A DNA stretch of 64,000 nt from Sergeia podlipaevii (lineage: Eukaryota > Euglenozoa > Kinetoplastea > Trypanosomatida > Trypanosomatidae). The translations under genes were made by a program, and so were the position numbers. Positions 40,272 to 49,788 of the stretch are shown in pieces. The DNA lies in NCBI GenBank assembly GCA_030849805.1, contig JASANZ010002197.1:1-64000 (forward strand). Reading direction: 5' to 3'. Under the pieces are notes generated by a model, which saw only the letters and a list, made by a program, of their open reading frames with translations, was not told where the DNA came from and searched no databases. Positions within the stretch are counted from its first letter, which is position 1. Every line of letters begins with the position of its first letter.

Positions 40272-43250
40272 TTACTGGACTGCCACCTCACCGCCCGACC
40301 CCATCGCCGCCGCCGCTGCCTCTCCCGCGTCACTACTACTTTCCAGCCGTGAACGCTCCGCCACGTTGTGCAACATGTCATCCTCTATGTCTTCACTCAC
40401 GCCAAGCAGACCATGAAGGAGGAAGCTGCTACCGCCACCACCACTACCGCCCGCTCCAGCGGTGCTAATACCATTGAGGCCACGCAGTATATCCGCATCG
40501 TGTTGTGTTTGCTGCTGTGCGGCTTTGGTGGGTGTGGGAGCTGCTGGGGAAGGTGCAATGAGCTGTGAGAAGCTAGCGCCATAGGGTGACCCCCGCTGAG
40601 TCCCAAGTGGCTTCTGTGAAGAGAGCCCATACGTGCTCCCCATCGATAGCTGTGAGGCCGCGGCAAGACTCTCAAGGCCATTGTGCTCGATAAACTTTTG
40701 CCGAGCGACACCACCAGGGGCGTAGTCCTCATCGAACTGCTGCACAAGCCGAAGAACGCCGGCCTTGCCCTGCATGTAGTCCGTCGGCAGCCTTTCGTCG
40801 TAGTAATGGGGCTTAAGAAGGTACTCCCAGAGTGTAAGTCCGGCCTTGCTGAGTTCCTTCAAGAAGCCGCTCTCCTCGGGCCTGGCCTGATCGCATGCTT
40901 CGCTGGCGTGATGATAACTGTCACAGAAAAGACAGACTTCGGGGAAGGCGGGGTCGCGCAGCGGGGCGACGTGGCGAAGCAGGTCACTCGCGTTGATGTG
41001 CACAAGAAAGTTCTGGACTGCATCGGCGCTGTAGCGCATCGCAGCGAGCGGCACGCGGGCCTCATCAAACTCACGGATGGCCGTCATGAAGGAAGATGGG
41101 TAAGCGCCGCTGCCGTTGCCCCCGGTCCCACCACTCTTCAGCACGACATCTGCTGCATCCCGCAGCTCCTTCGACTCGGTGTCCCTCTGGTTCTTGCGGA
41201 GTTCGCGGAGACGCTTCTGAACGGTGCCCTGTAGATCGAGCCTCATATCCACTTCACGAATTCCCTCACGCTCAAGCACCTTGCGCGCAGCCTGCACACA
41301 CCGGCGTGTGCTGTGCCCGACTATGTGGCACACATCGCAGATGGGAATACGGCCTTCATGAATAATGCGCACCGCCAGCTCCAACTCCTTCTTTCTAAAC
41401 TCCTTGGCCTGACGGTCGTCCGTGTCGATGCGCCTAAGGGCCTCTTTAAATCGGTACTCCTCCTCGGGGTAGCGGAGATCGAGGAGGTCGTTGTCCTCCA
41501 GCACGATGCGGGCGACCTGCAGGTCCCACGGTTCCTTCGGCAGTGGACCAAGCTTTGCGTCCTCGCTGTCGTTGCCGCTGCTACTAGCAGTAGAAGGACA
41601 GCATTCGAGGGCGTGGAAGGGCTCCAGGCAGCACTTACAGAGAATGTCCTTGAGGGCCGCCACGCCGACCACCTCCTCGGGTACGCGTGCGTACTGTTTT
41701 GGGGTATAAGAAAGTGGCAGTGAGCCATCGACTAAACAGAAGAAGAAGGAGCACGTCTCCTGGATTTCTTTGATATACGCGCGTGAGGTGGAGGGCAGGG
41801 TGCGCCTACGGAACGGACCGTCGAGAACGTCTACGCTCTGCTTCAGCAAGTCCCACTCGCGGAAGCGGCGGTTTGCAATGAAGTGCCCTGCGGCACGTTC
41901 CATCGTGGGGCTAAGAGCGTCGTCACTGGGCTTCTCAAAGACCGTCTTCGAGGGCAGGAGGTGGTAGCTCGCGTGCAGCCACAGCGCATGACGTTCCAGC
42001 GAGCCAGTAATGGCACCACGGACGGTGTCAAAGGCAGTTAGAACTTCCTCGTAGGGCTTCTCATTTTGAATAAGAGCGGTGATGCAGTCCAGCACTTGAG
42101 GCACGCGCAGAGGAAGGTTCAACTGATAGCGGTGAAGCTTCTCTACTGCTTGCATATACGTAAACGTGGTCGGGGCCTGGCTCAGCACCCGTGAGAGTGC
42201 GAGGCTCCTGCTGTTTCCTCCGCGAAGGCCGGTGCCGCTGGCGGAAAGAGAGCCTGGGGTCTTGACGAATGGCCTCTCGCACGGGCAATTCGCCTCCTCG
42301 TGGCGCCATGTGTCGCACAGCCTGCAGCCTCCCTTACAGTCGATAAGTTTCTCCATCCACGCCTTCGCGTTGGGGTGCATAGCGCTGTCTAGAGCCTCCA
42401 CCTCAGCCATGGTGGTGGGTAGCACCACAGCGGCAGGCTTCAGCAAATTGTTGTTGTTCACCGGCTCCGTGACGTGGCGCCAGCCGTAGCAGTACAGCAC
42501 GTGGAGGGCGATAGAGGGCCTCGCGGAGCGGCGGCACAGGCGCCACAAACTATCTTTGAAGGTCGAAGGGATGTCCAAGTACTCAGCTCCCTTCTCAGTA
42601 AGAAAGTTGCCCTCACGCTCGACCGTGCGCACCACTTCACGTAACTGCTGGTACACGTCGCTACGCCACAGTTTCTTCCAAGCAGCAAGAAGGCCGCGAT
42701 AAAAATGCAGCAGCTCCCTGGCCTTGCGTACATCCACTACGTCGAGGTCATCACCGTTGATGGCAGACGCAGGCATTACCTTCCCATACGCTGAGGCATC
42801 AATTGTGCTTGCTGCCGCATGACGATGAGCGCCACCGCTGCTGCTGCCCTGATTATCGACATCGTCGTGACTAGTGCCCGCGCCATGAAAGGAGCGCTGC
42901 CGCGGCATCGTGGAGTACCAGCGGTGACCGATGAGGTAGGGAAGAAAAAGCGCGATCTTCTCTGCAACGATAGATCGCGAGAGGTCCCGCTTGGGGTCAC
43001 CACACTCCTCCAGCACAGCGTTCAATATAGCCCACGCGCCAGAACGATCCTTGTCGTTGCTGTCATCGGTGTCAACGATGCGCCAGACCAAAGCACGAGC
43101 AATTTCATCAGCGTATGTGTCCGCGTGCAGACGCACGAAGCGCAGGGCATGCTGAGTCTCTGCCTCTACAGACACCCCACCTGTCAGTGGAGAGGAAATC
43201 TGTACGCAGGCCCGATGAAGAAACTCACGATGTACACCAACCTCTGGCAT
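40272..43250 (-). CDS. Protein with four CCHC zinc knuckles, putative RNA-binding
   Basis: A 992-residue protein with four zinc knuckles of identical spacing, C-x2-C-x4-H-x4-C: CRLCDTWRHEEANC (~309), CKCCLEPFHALECC (~537), CDVCHIVGHSTRRC (~637) and CLFCDSYHHASEAC (~769). Such knuckles bind single-stranded RNA or DNA. They are embedded in well-ordered helical sequence, unlike tandem knuckle proteins where they lie in disordered linkers. The N-terminal ~115 residues (ALRFVRLHADTYADEIARAL, then ARNAVLEECGDPK-like and LFLPYLIGHRW segments) recall a CID-type helical repeat domain that binds the polymerase tail, but the match is weak. Residues ~880-992 are Ser/Gly/Gln/Ala-rich and disordered. No membrane segment. 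A role in RNA processing is inference. The start ATG at 43250 is the first in frame. Confidence 0.85.
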   Translation of the reverse strand: MPEVGVHREFLHRACVQISSPLTGGVSVEAETQHALRFVRLHADTYADEIARALVWRIVDTDDSNDKDRSGAWAILNAVLEECGDPKRDLSRSIVAEKIALFLPYLIGHRWYSTMPRQRSFHGAGTSHDDVDNQGSSSGGAHRHAAASTIDASAYGKVMPASAINGDDLDVVDVRKARELLHFYRGLLAAWKKLWRSDVYQQLREVVRTVEREGNFLTEKGAEYLDIPSTFKDSLWRLCRRSARPSIALHVLYCYGWRHVTEPVNNNNLLKPAAVVLPTTMAEVEALDSAMHPNAKAWMEKLIDCKGGCRLCDTWRHEEANCPCERPFVKTPGSLSASGTGLRGGNSRSLALSRVLSQAPTTFTYMQAVEKLHRYQLNLPLRVPQVLDCITALIQNEKPYEEVLTAFDTVRGAITGSLERHALWLHASYHLLPSKTVFEKPSDDALSPTMERAAGHFIANRRFREWDLLKQSVDVLDGPFRRRTLPSTSRAYIKEIQETCSFFFCLVDGSLPLSYTPKQYARVPEEVVGVAALKDILCKCCLEPFHALECCPSTASSSGNDSEDAKLGPLPKEPWDLQVARIVLEDNDLLDLRYPEEEYRFKEALRRIDTDDRQAKEFRKKELELAVRIIHEGRIPICDVCHIVGHSTRRCVQAARKVLEREGIREVDMRLDLQGTVQKRLRELRKNQRDTESKELRDAADVVLKSGGTGGNGSGAYPSSFMTAIREFDEARVPLAAMRYSADAVQNFLVHINASDLLRHVAPLRDPAFPEVCLFCDSYHHASEACDQARPEESGFLKELSKAGLTLWEYLLKPHYYDERLPTDYMQGKAGVLRLVQQFDEDYAPGGVARQKFIEHNGLESLAAASQLSMGSTYGLSSQKPLGTQRGSPYGASFSQLIAPSPAAPTPTKAAQQQTQHDADILRGLNGISTAGAGGSGGGGSSFLLHGLLGVSEDIEDDMLHNVAERSRLESSSDAGEAAAAAMGSGGEVAVQ

Positions 43251-44521
43251 TGTTTCTTTATGCGTGTATATATATATATGTATATATACTTTGCCCCTCT
43301 CCTTTTACTATTTATTGGTTACAGAATGTCTCCTTGGAGCTAGCTAAACCTCGATATCCTCCTCTTCTTCTTTTTCTTTTGCTTTCAAAGAATAGACCAA
43401 AATAAAAAGGAGGCCTTTCTCTGTCAGAATGCCCACCTTTTGCTTCCACCTTTCTCTGCTGTTTCAGCACTGACTTCCACCTTTTATTCTTTTATTATGC
43501 TAAAGTCTGCTGAAGTGTTCGCCTACTCCTCTTCCTTGTATGTATATGCGTGTGTGTATGCTTCTTTCCTTCTACCTCTATCTTTGAGTGTAGAATATTG
43601 GTTGCTGAGAGTACAATCACACACGCAGAACAAGAAGAAAAGATAATAGTAATAGTAAAAAAAAAATGGCTAGTAGAAACAATTATCCCCAAATAATAAT
43701 AGTAAGAAACAATAAATAAGGAAAATAAAGGACAAAAAGTTTGACCCCAGCCGCCGCCTCACAGTCTCACACGCAGGTATGTTCCTCCCTCTTATTTTCT
43801 CTTTATATCTAAGTTTTCTCCCTATCTGGACCCTATAACTTTGCTCGTGTTCACAGCTGATTCCAAAATGCGGGGTACACACACACACACGCGCGCGCGT
43901 ACACGAGCGAAAGAACTATATAAAGGGACACACACACACTCTCTCTCTATAATGTCTATTGATAGGAAAAATAAATAATAATAATGATGAAAGAAAGAAA
44001 GAAAGAACGTTGGCTAACTTGGTGTGGAGTATTACTTTGTGTAACAAATACAAAAAAATAGAAAAAAAAATAAGCAACGAGAAGAGAGGAAGAGTAGAAG
44101 CAGGAATTCAATCATGGCGAGGTAGCGAAGAGGTAGAAAAAGAAGAAGAGATAAATAATAATAAAAACAAAAACAAAAAAAAATTATAAACAGTAGGTGA
44201 CAAACATCACATTGAAGCTCAAACATCTGTTCCACAATTGCCAAGAGTAGAATCATGCAAGTCCAATCTACCTTCAAGAGGGGGGAGGGAGAGAGAGAGG
44301 GGAAAAAAAAAAATAACCATATGAGGGATATAGCGCGCCTCAGAGGATTCTCGTAGATATGCACACTCAACCTTCTTCCTTTCTTTACTTTCTCACTTCG
44401 CCTTTCATCATTCTCAAAACAAAACGATTAATGAAACGCAGCTGGCAACCTCAAAAGCGTGTAGTGGAGGATGGCTGCATTCACGGATTCAAATCCATCT
44501 ATCCATCGATGCACTTGTGCG
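43251..44521. other. Intergenic region
   Basis: Spacer between the CAX homologue and the CCHC gene. A pyrimidine-rich sense tract at about 43386-43415 (CCTCCTTTTTATTTTGGTC) is the likely splice signal of the CCHC gene. A CA/CG run lies near 43878-43900, and a GA run near 44281-44300. No gene is visible. Confidence 0.45.
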
Positions 44522-46033
44522 CTACGCCTCACACAGCCGCCACCCGCCACCAAGCACGCATGCACACACCACAAGGCTATACACAGAGACAAGAATCGCT
44601 CCCTCTAGCCATCGAACACGGCTGGCAAACACCAAGTGAACAGCCACAATGGCGGAGATGAAGCACACGCACACCAGAAATGGGTCAAAGACCAGGTCCA
44701 GAGGTCTCCCAAGCACCCACGCCACCAGCACAATTACCGGCAGTACACACAAGAAAAGATGTGTGACGGAGCTAAAGACAACTGTGAAGGCCATGTCAAG
44801 CCGCCCGACGTGCGCCATCACCAGCGCCGCCGCTAGGCTGGCAGCCCCAAATGCGCACGGAAGCAACACTACTAGAAAAAGCGTCATGGGTACACCAGTA
44901 GCCGCTGCAGTGGCGGGCAGACACACGACCGCCAAGTAGCACATGCATGCCTCTAATGCAAGACACACAGTGGCACCTGCAAGTGCAAAGCCAGAGGAAA
45001 AGCGAGCAGTCAGCATCCCTGCAGAGAGTGGTGCCATCACTGCTCCTGCTCCGTTCATCATGCCTGTATGTTGGTGCTGCTGACTGTAGTGCTCGACACT
45101 CGTGCGGTACTGCACGGCGTAGGACAGACTGGGCGGTGCGTTGGGTCTGGCCACGGATGTGTAATGACGGTTGTTTCGACCAGAGCGGAGGACATCCCAG
45201 AGGTAAAGGCTGTACACCGCAAAAACAAGCAAGGCGACACCACGCGAGATAAATAGCGCGTTGCTAGCACTTGTGCGCCTACTTTTGCTACTAGTAGCTA
45301 TGCTATACGCGGTGGGGAGCATCATGATAGCCATGGACGCAGGCATACTTGCGCTGAAGGTGGTCCATGCTGATATGCCATTTGAAGGAGCCATGCAATC
45401 TTCCGCCGCGTGCACACGCACCACCGATATTCCTAGTACAAGAAGTAAGTGAAATAAAGCACATCCCAGCATCACCGGCGATATCCACCACAACGCGTTG
45501 CTCCGTGCTGAAAAAAGGACGAAAAAAGCAAAAAATATTTTTGCCGAGTGCTCAAACACCACGTTGGCTACCACACCAAGCCGCTCGCTACTGTGACGCA
45601 CCACGACATCTTCCAGAAGCTCTACAGCGATCACGTTACACGGGGCAAGCGCAGCCAGAGCAATAAAAAAGATTGCAACTTGTTGTGACGCAGGGCTTGA
45701 GGCCAGTGCTCCGTCGGCGCTGTCCCTCTTGGCTACGATGAAAAGGAACCCAAGAATGGACAACAGAGCAAGTAGTAGAAGCTTGAGTGAGAGCAAAAGT
45801 TGAAACAGGGCCGCGCATTGTTGAGAAGCACTAGGATGCTGTGCGTGAAGCTGTTCCTCGTCAAACTCGACGGTGCCGGGGTTGTCCGTCTCAGCAAGGT
45901 CGCTTATGTGAGTCCTGGCAGAGATAAGTGGAGCCTCCAGCGCGGATGTGTCGACGCCATCCAAACTGATCCCGCCGGACCGCACGGTGCCATAGGACTG
46001 TATAGTAGCAAGCGACGGAGATCTATCAGACAT
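44522..46033 (-). CDS. CAX-type cation/H+ exchanger homologue with degenerate ion-binding motifs
   Basis: 503-residue multi-pass protein with the two-half layout of Ca2+/H+ exchangers (CaCA superfamily). The inter-motif landmarks are kept: GCALFHLLLVLGISVV (~188-203), ISRGVALLVFAVYSLYLWDV (~265-284), then FSSVTHLFLCVLPVIVLVAW (~420-440) and WLEGAILVSVYSLVV near the end. The two alpha-repeat signatures, normally G-N-A-x-E, are broken. The first reads FEHSAKI, with Glu161, His162, Ser163 and Lys165 (Lys for the essential Glu). The second reads FGAASLA, with Ser399 for Glu. These glutamates carry the cation in the family, so ordinary exchange is unlikely. The reading frame is intact and hydrophobicity kept, so it is not a decayed pseudogene. 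It may have a new substrate or a regulatory role. Location, probably an acidic organelle, is inferred. Confidence 0.75.
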   Translation of the reverse strand: MSDRSPSLATIQSYGTVRSGGISLDGVDTSALEAPLISARTHISDLAETDNPGTVEFDEEQLHAQHPSASQQCAALFQLLLSLKLLLLALLSILGFLFIVAKRDSADGALASSPASQQVAIFFIALAALAPCNVIAVELLEDVVVRHSSERLGVVANVVFEHSAKIFFAFFVLFSARSNALWWISPVMLGCALFHLLLVLGISVVRVHAAEDCMAPSNGISAWTTFSASMPASMAIMMLPTAYSIATSSKSRRTSASNALFISRGVALLVFAVYSLYLWDVLRSGRNNRHYTSVARPNAPPSLSYAVQYRTSVEHYSQQHQHTGMMNGAGAVMAPLSAGMLTARFSSGFALAGATVCLALEACMCYLAVVCLPATAAATGVPMTLFLVVLLPCAFGAASLAAALVMAHVGRLDMAFTVVFSSVTHLFLCVLPVIVLVAWVLGRPLDLVFDPFLVCVCFISAIVAVHLVFASRVRWLEGAILVSVYSLVVCACVLGGGWRLCEA

Positions 46034-46044
46034 GATCTATCTAT

Positions 46045-46099
46045 CTATATTTATATAGATATAGATATATATTTATAGGGGGAGAGAGAGATAGATAGC
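46045..46099 (-). promoter_or_regulatory. Probable trans-splice acceptor of the CAX homologue
   Basis: The sense strand reads GCTATCTATCTCTCTCTCCC and, after an AT-rich stretch, AAATATAG with AG at 46046-46045. The 5' UTR would be about 12 nt, very short. An AG a few bases further on is possible too. Confidence 0.4.
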
Positions 46100-47103
46100 A
46101 CTTCTTATTGTGAGTGTGTGCTGTTTCCACTTCTCTGCACACCGGTTTCCTCACTCTACGCCTGCTAACCTACTACTACTATTACAGTGTTGTACCTTCA
46201 AAGTCTCTCTAAGGCTTTGAGTAGCGATAATAAAATGATTAGCAAATCAATGAAGATAACAATACGTAGCTCTATGCGTATGTGTGTTTTTGAGGGATCA
46301 CACGCGAGTATAGTGTATTTTGCATTTAAGGAATCTCTCTATCCAGCTACCCCCCCCTTCAGTAAAAGCAAGAGGAATGGGCTTGCCTTCTAATTTTCTT
46401 TCCCTCTCAAAAATAAAAAAAGAAATAATAATAATAATCTCTGCTATGCACTCACAACTTTAATAATTTTGAATAGATATTTTAGCGATACTAGTCGCAA
46501 AAAAAAGGAAAAAAAAAAGAGATATACAAAAGAAAAGAATTCTAATAAGTACCCATTGGTACCAAGTAGATGGATGAACCAACAACATCACAAAACAACG
46601 ATGGCAAAAAGGGTGGTGGGGACAGCGAGAAATATTGTATCCTAAAGCCTCTGTAAGGAAGTCTGTCCGTTCAATATGTAATGTTTCTATCATATGTTCT
46701 GTACATAAACCTCCTTCTAAGACGACGGCAGCCATTGACATCCCCGGCACCATCAACTGTAACAACTACAACATAGAGAGAGAGAAAAAAAAAGAAAAGC
46801 AGCTGTGATGGCCACGTACTGCTTCATACATACAAAAAAAGCTCGTAGCGAGAGTATGCAGAGAAGAAAAGAAGAAGAAACAGTAGCTCCTTCAGTGAAA
46901 GAGAAAAATAGGAAGGGGGAGTGTGATGCTCTCATGATGCCTCACCGATCTAACCAGCTGCCACTCAAAAACAAACAAACAAACAAACAAACAAACAGCA
47001 CTGGTGACTAGAAAAACCCTGAAGAGTATACCGACTACATCTCTCTCTCTCTCTCACACACACACATCTCCAATCTTCCCTGAAGGAAGAAGATAGAAAA
47101 ATA
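46100..47103. other. Intergenic region
   Basis: Spacer between the VIT/VWA gene and the CAX homologue. It holds (AAT)n near 46424-46438, (AAAC)n at 46967-46996 and a CT/CA run at about 47041-47066 next to the VIT/VWA stop codon. No gene is visible. Confidence 0.5.
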
Positions 47104-49704
47104 TTAGGACAAGCGCATCAGTTTGGAAGCGTCAGCCGCCCATGCCTTCCACTCTCCTTTGGGAAGCGTCGTCGTCAAAAAGTTCTGCGCCTGCTTCTCA
47201 GCAAGCTGTGTGACGGTGCTCTCGGCGTCCTGCATGGCGACCAGCGCTATCAGCGTGGCCCACACATCCGCTGAGTTGCAGTTGGCCGGTATGGAGGACT
47301 CGACAACATCCATCTTGAGGTCCAGGCAGACACCAAGTCTGGAGCATAGCGTGAAGGATCCGTCCGGCCGCTGAAGAGGAACGAGACGGTTCGGGCTGGG
47401 CTCTGCCAGAACGTCCCCCAAAACGCTTTCCACAACAGAGTGGAAATACTCTCCAGTGGTGGCGCTGGTCCCCTTGACCGCCGCGCCGACAGGCAAGACG
47501 TGCGAGGACGCAATCGCAAACTTGCGAAACGCATCCGTCGCCAGCAGCTGCGCGCGTCGCATTTCCATTTCGTTTTTGTAGAGCCATGAACTAGGCACAT
47601 ACTTGGCCGCTACGGCGAGTGGTGGCGACTGCACCGGAGGGTGCTGTTGAACGGCAGCGCTGCTGCTGCTGCTGCTCCCCTCGCCCACCACACGGTACTG
47701 CACAAGCTGAGTGTGTGGTGTGAGCAACGAGAAGAGAGAAGCCAGCAGAGTCACCTCACGAATGTCCTCCTCCGTCGCCCCGCCGTGTGGACCCTCCTCG
47801 AGCAGGTGCCGCACGCGGGCAGCAGCGGCAGTGCAGTGCAAGATACCCGCAGTCTTGATCGAGTCTCCTGCCGCCTGCTGCGCACACTGCTGGGAGGAGG
47901 GTATCTTGTCAACATCGACGGCGCCAACGTACTCGAGAACAGTCTTACCGACCTTACCGGTGACGTGCACAGACAGGGAGCCAGTAATGGAGCTCGGTGC
48001 AAGCGCGTAGGCGAAGAGTTGACTGCCCTGTGGAATGACTGGAGCGTTGCTGCTCACTTCAATTGAGCTCTTCACGGCATCCTGCGATGGACGGACCGCG
48101 AGACCGAGCGTGCTAGCCACTGTGCTATACGTGAGCAGCGCCGGACGCACTTCACTTTCTTGAAAGCGAATGCGTACCTGAGTGAGGGTGGGCACCGCCA
48201 CCTGCGCGAGGACGCTCACAAGCGCACCAGCCGTCTCTTCAGTCGTGTACGCAGCAGCAAAGGCGCCACGTCCTTCTCTCGCAAGCAGCTCCAGCTGGGC
48301 CACGTCTACAGCACTTGCCTCACAATCCTCTAAGCGTGCGTGCGCAAGGGCTACCGCACTCACTCGTGCCTCACGTGTGGCACTCGCCGCCTCGTGAATC
48401 ATGGCTGACACACTGCGCACGTCCGCCCCTTCGTCTGTGAGCACCACAATGTTTCGGACATAGCCGGCGGGTATTGACCCGCAGCCACAGGGCCCAATCT
48501 GAGAAAGGACACTGCGGAGAGTTGAAGGGACACTGGACGTGCCTGTGCGGGGCCGCTGGGGCGGGTTCTCTGCGATGAAGGCGCAGACTTGACTGATGAG
48601 AGCTGGTGTGATAGGCTGACTGCGCTGCTTGTCGACGCACATATGAGGAGTGCCTCCATCGTCCCCGGCTCCACAGTCACGAGTAAGAACAAAGTTGACG
48701 AGCACAGAGGGCGGCAGGGCCCTGCAAGCAGCCGCGATTGCCTCGGAGATAGCTCTGTTGCTGTCATAGCTATGAGAGTCACACAGAAACACAATCTCTG
48801 CATTGACGTCCAGCTTTGACAGTCGCGGGCACAGACCTACAGCGATTGCGTGCTTACAACTATCTGGTACCACATTCCCCATGTCAGTCTCCACAAAAAT
48901 ACGCAGCGGCTCCTCGGTCTCCATGACAGGGCAGGAAAAGATGTGGCGAGTGCGAGTGGTAGCGGTGAGCGGCGCCGTATAGACGACAGTGGCGATGTTA
49001 TCCCCTGCGCAATCTGCCTTGTAGCTGCTGCCCTCTGCTTCTCCTGCAATAACCTCATTCCCGTCGCAACCAATCGCGAGCTGCATCCCTCCTCTGATGG
49101 GTACGCACAGCTCCGCTCGCAGTTGAATGGAGAGCCCACTCGGCAAGTACATCTTGTTGCGTACGGAGAAGAACGCGTTATACTGCGCGTTTACAGCGTG
49201 AGGCCTCTGCACATCTGGAAAGAGCTCTGTAGGCAGAACAAAGACGAACTCGCCGTCCTGAGTGGTGTTCGGCAGCGGGACTTGATAAACAGCGGTCATG
49301 AGGGCCGGCATGCCGACACTAACTGCCCAGGGCACCGACTGCGTGGCGACAGTCCACACCGATCGGTCTGCAATAGCGCCTGTAGCGGACAGCATACTTG
49401 CTGCCTCACTTGACCCAGTGACGGCGCTCTTTTCAGGTCGAGTGCGTATTGTCTGTCCATCGTACTTCACCTCGCATTGCTGAATATTCCAGCCAAAAGG
49501 GAGTGGGTAGGCGGCAACAACGCGCTGGTCTTGATTTGTTTCATTCGTAAACTCTAAGGCAAGTTGAACCCTGGCGGAGTATCCCTTTACCTCTACCGTC
49601 ACCTGGCAACCATGCAGCGTCAAGGGGGTGTAAGTGTCGGCCGTCAGGAACCCCCTGGCGCCTGTAGGGAAGGAACTGAAGGCGGTGTGAGCTTTGGAAA
49701 GCAT
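47104..49704 (-). CDS. VIT- and VWA-domain protein
   Basis: 866-residue protein with the layout of the inter-alpha-trypsin-inhibitor heavy chain/VWA5A group. Residues ~15-140 are a VIT domain (GCQVTVEVKGYSARVQLALE, then VVAAYPLPFGWNIQQCEVKY). Residues ~290-490 form a von Willebrand A-like Rossmann fold: VNAEIVFLCDSHSYDSNRAI holds strand 1, and VRNIVVLTDEGADV the later strand with Asp. The metal site is non-canonical: D-x-S-x-S is replaced by DSHSYDS. The C-terminus (DVWATLIALVAMQDAESTVT, ~825) matches the helical end found in VWA5A-type proteins, and NFLTTTLPKGEWKAWAADAS closes it. No signal peptide or membrane segment, so it is probably cytosolic. The function of this group in protists is not known. 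Domain calls are secure. Confidence 0.85.
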   Translation of the reverse strand: MLSKAHTAFSSFPTGARGFLTADTYTPLTLHGCQVTVEVKGYSARVQLALEFTNETNQDQRVVAAYPLPFGWNIQQCEVKYDGQTIRTRPEKSAVTGSSEAASMLSATGAIADRSVWTVATQSVPWAVSVGMPALMTAVYQVPLPNTTQDGEFVFVLPTELFPDVQRPHAVNAQYNAFFSVRNKMYLPSGLSIQLRAELCVPIRGGMQLAIGCDGNEVIAGEAEGSSYKADCAGDNIATVVYTAPLTATTRTRHIFSCPVMETEEPLRIFVETDMGNVVPDSCKHAIAVGLCPRLSKLDVNAEIVFLCDSHSYDSNRAISEAIAAACRALPPSVLVNFVLTRDCGAGDDGGTPHMCVDKQRSQPITPALISQVCAFIAENPPQRPRTGTSSVPSTLRSVLSQIGPCGCGSIPAGYVRNIVVLTDEGADVRSVSAMIHEAASATREARVSAVALAHARLEDCEASAVDVAQLELLAREGRGAFAAAYTTEETAGALVSVLAQVAVPTLTQVRIRFQESEVRPALLTYSTVASTLGLAVRPSQDAVKSSIEVSSNAPVIPQGSQLFAYALAPSSITGSLSVHVTGKVGKTVLEYVGAVDVDKIPSSQQCAQQAAGDSIKTAGILHCTAAAARVRHLLEEGPHGGATEEDIREVTLLASLFSLLTPHTQLVQYRVVGEGSSSSSSAAVQQHPPVQSPPLAVAAKYVPSSWLYKNEMEMRRAQLLATDAFRKFAIASSHVLPVGAAVKGTSATTGEYFHSVVESVLGDVLAEPSPNRLVPLQRPDGSFTLCSRLGVCLDLKMDVVESSIPANCNSADVWATLIALVAMQDAESTVTQLAEKQAQNFLTTTLPKGEWKAWAADASKLMRLS

Positions 49705-49752
49705 CTTCTTTTCTTTTTTTTCTTTCTTTCCTTGGGAATTGTGTCAAATCAG

Positions 49753-49788
49753 CTCAGTGTATATATATGTGTGAGAGAGAGAAAGATG
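49753..49788 (-). promoter_or_regulatory. Trans-splice acceptor of the VIT/VWA gene
   Basis: The sense strand reads CTTTCTCTCTCTCACAC followed by ATATATATACACTGAG, with AG at 49754-49753. The first ATG behind it is the assigned start at 49704. Confidence 0.45.

Noticed and set aside
44461..44520. Sequence resembling a tRNA T-arm (GGATTCAAATCC)
   Set aside because: No acceptor stem, D-arm or anticodon arm can be placed around it.
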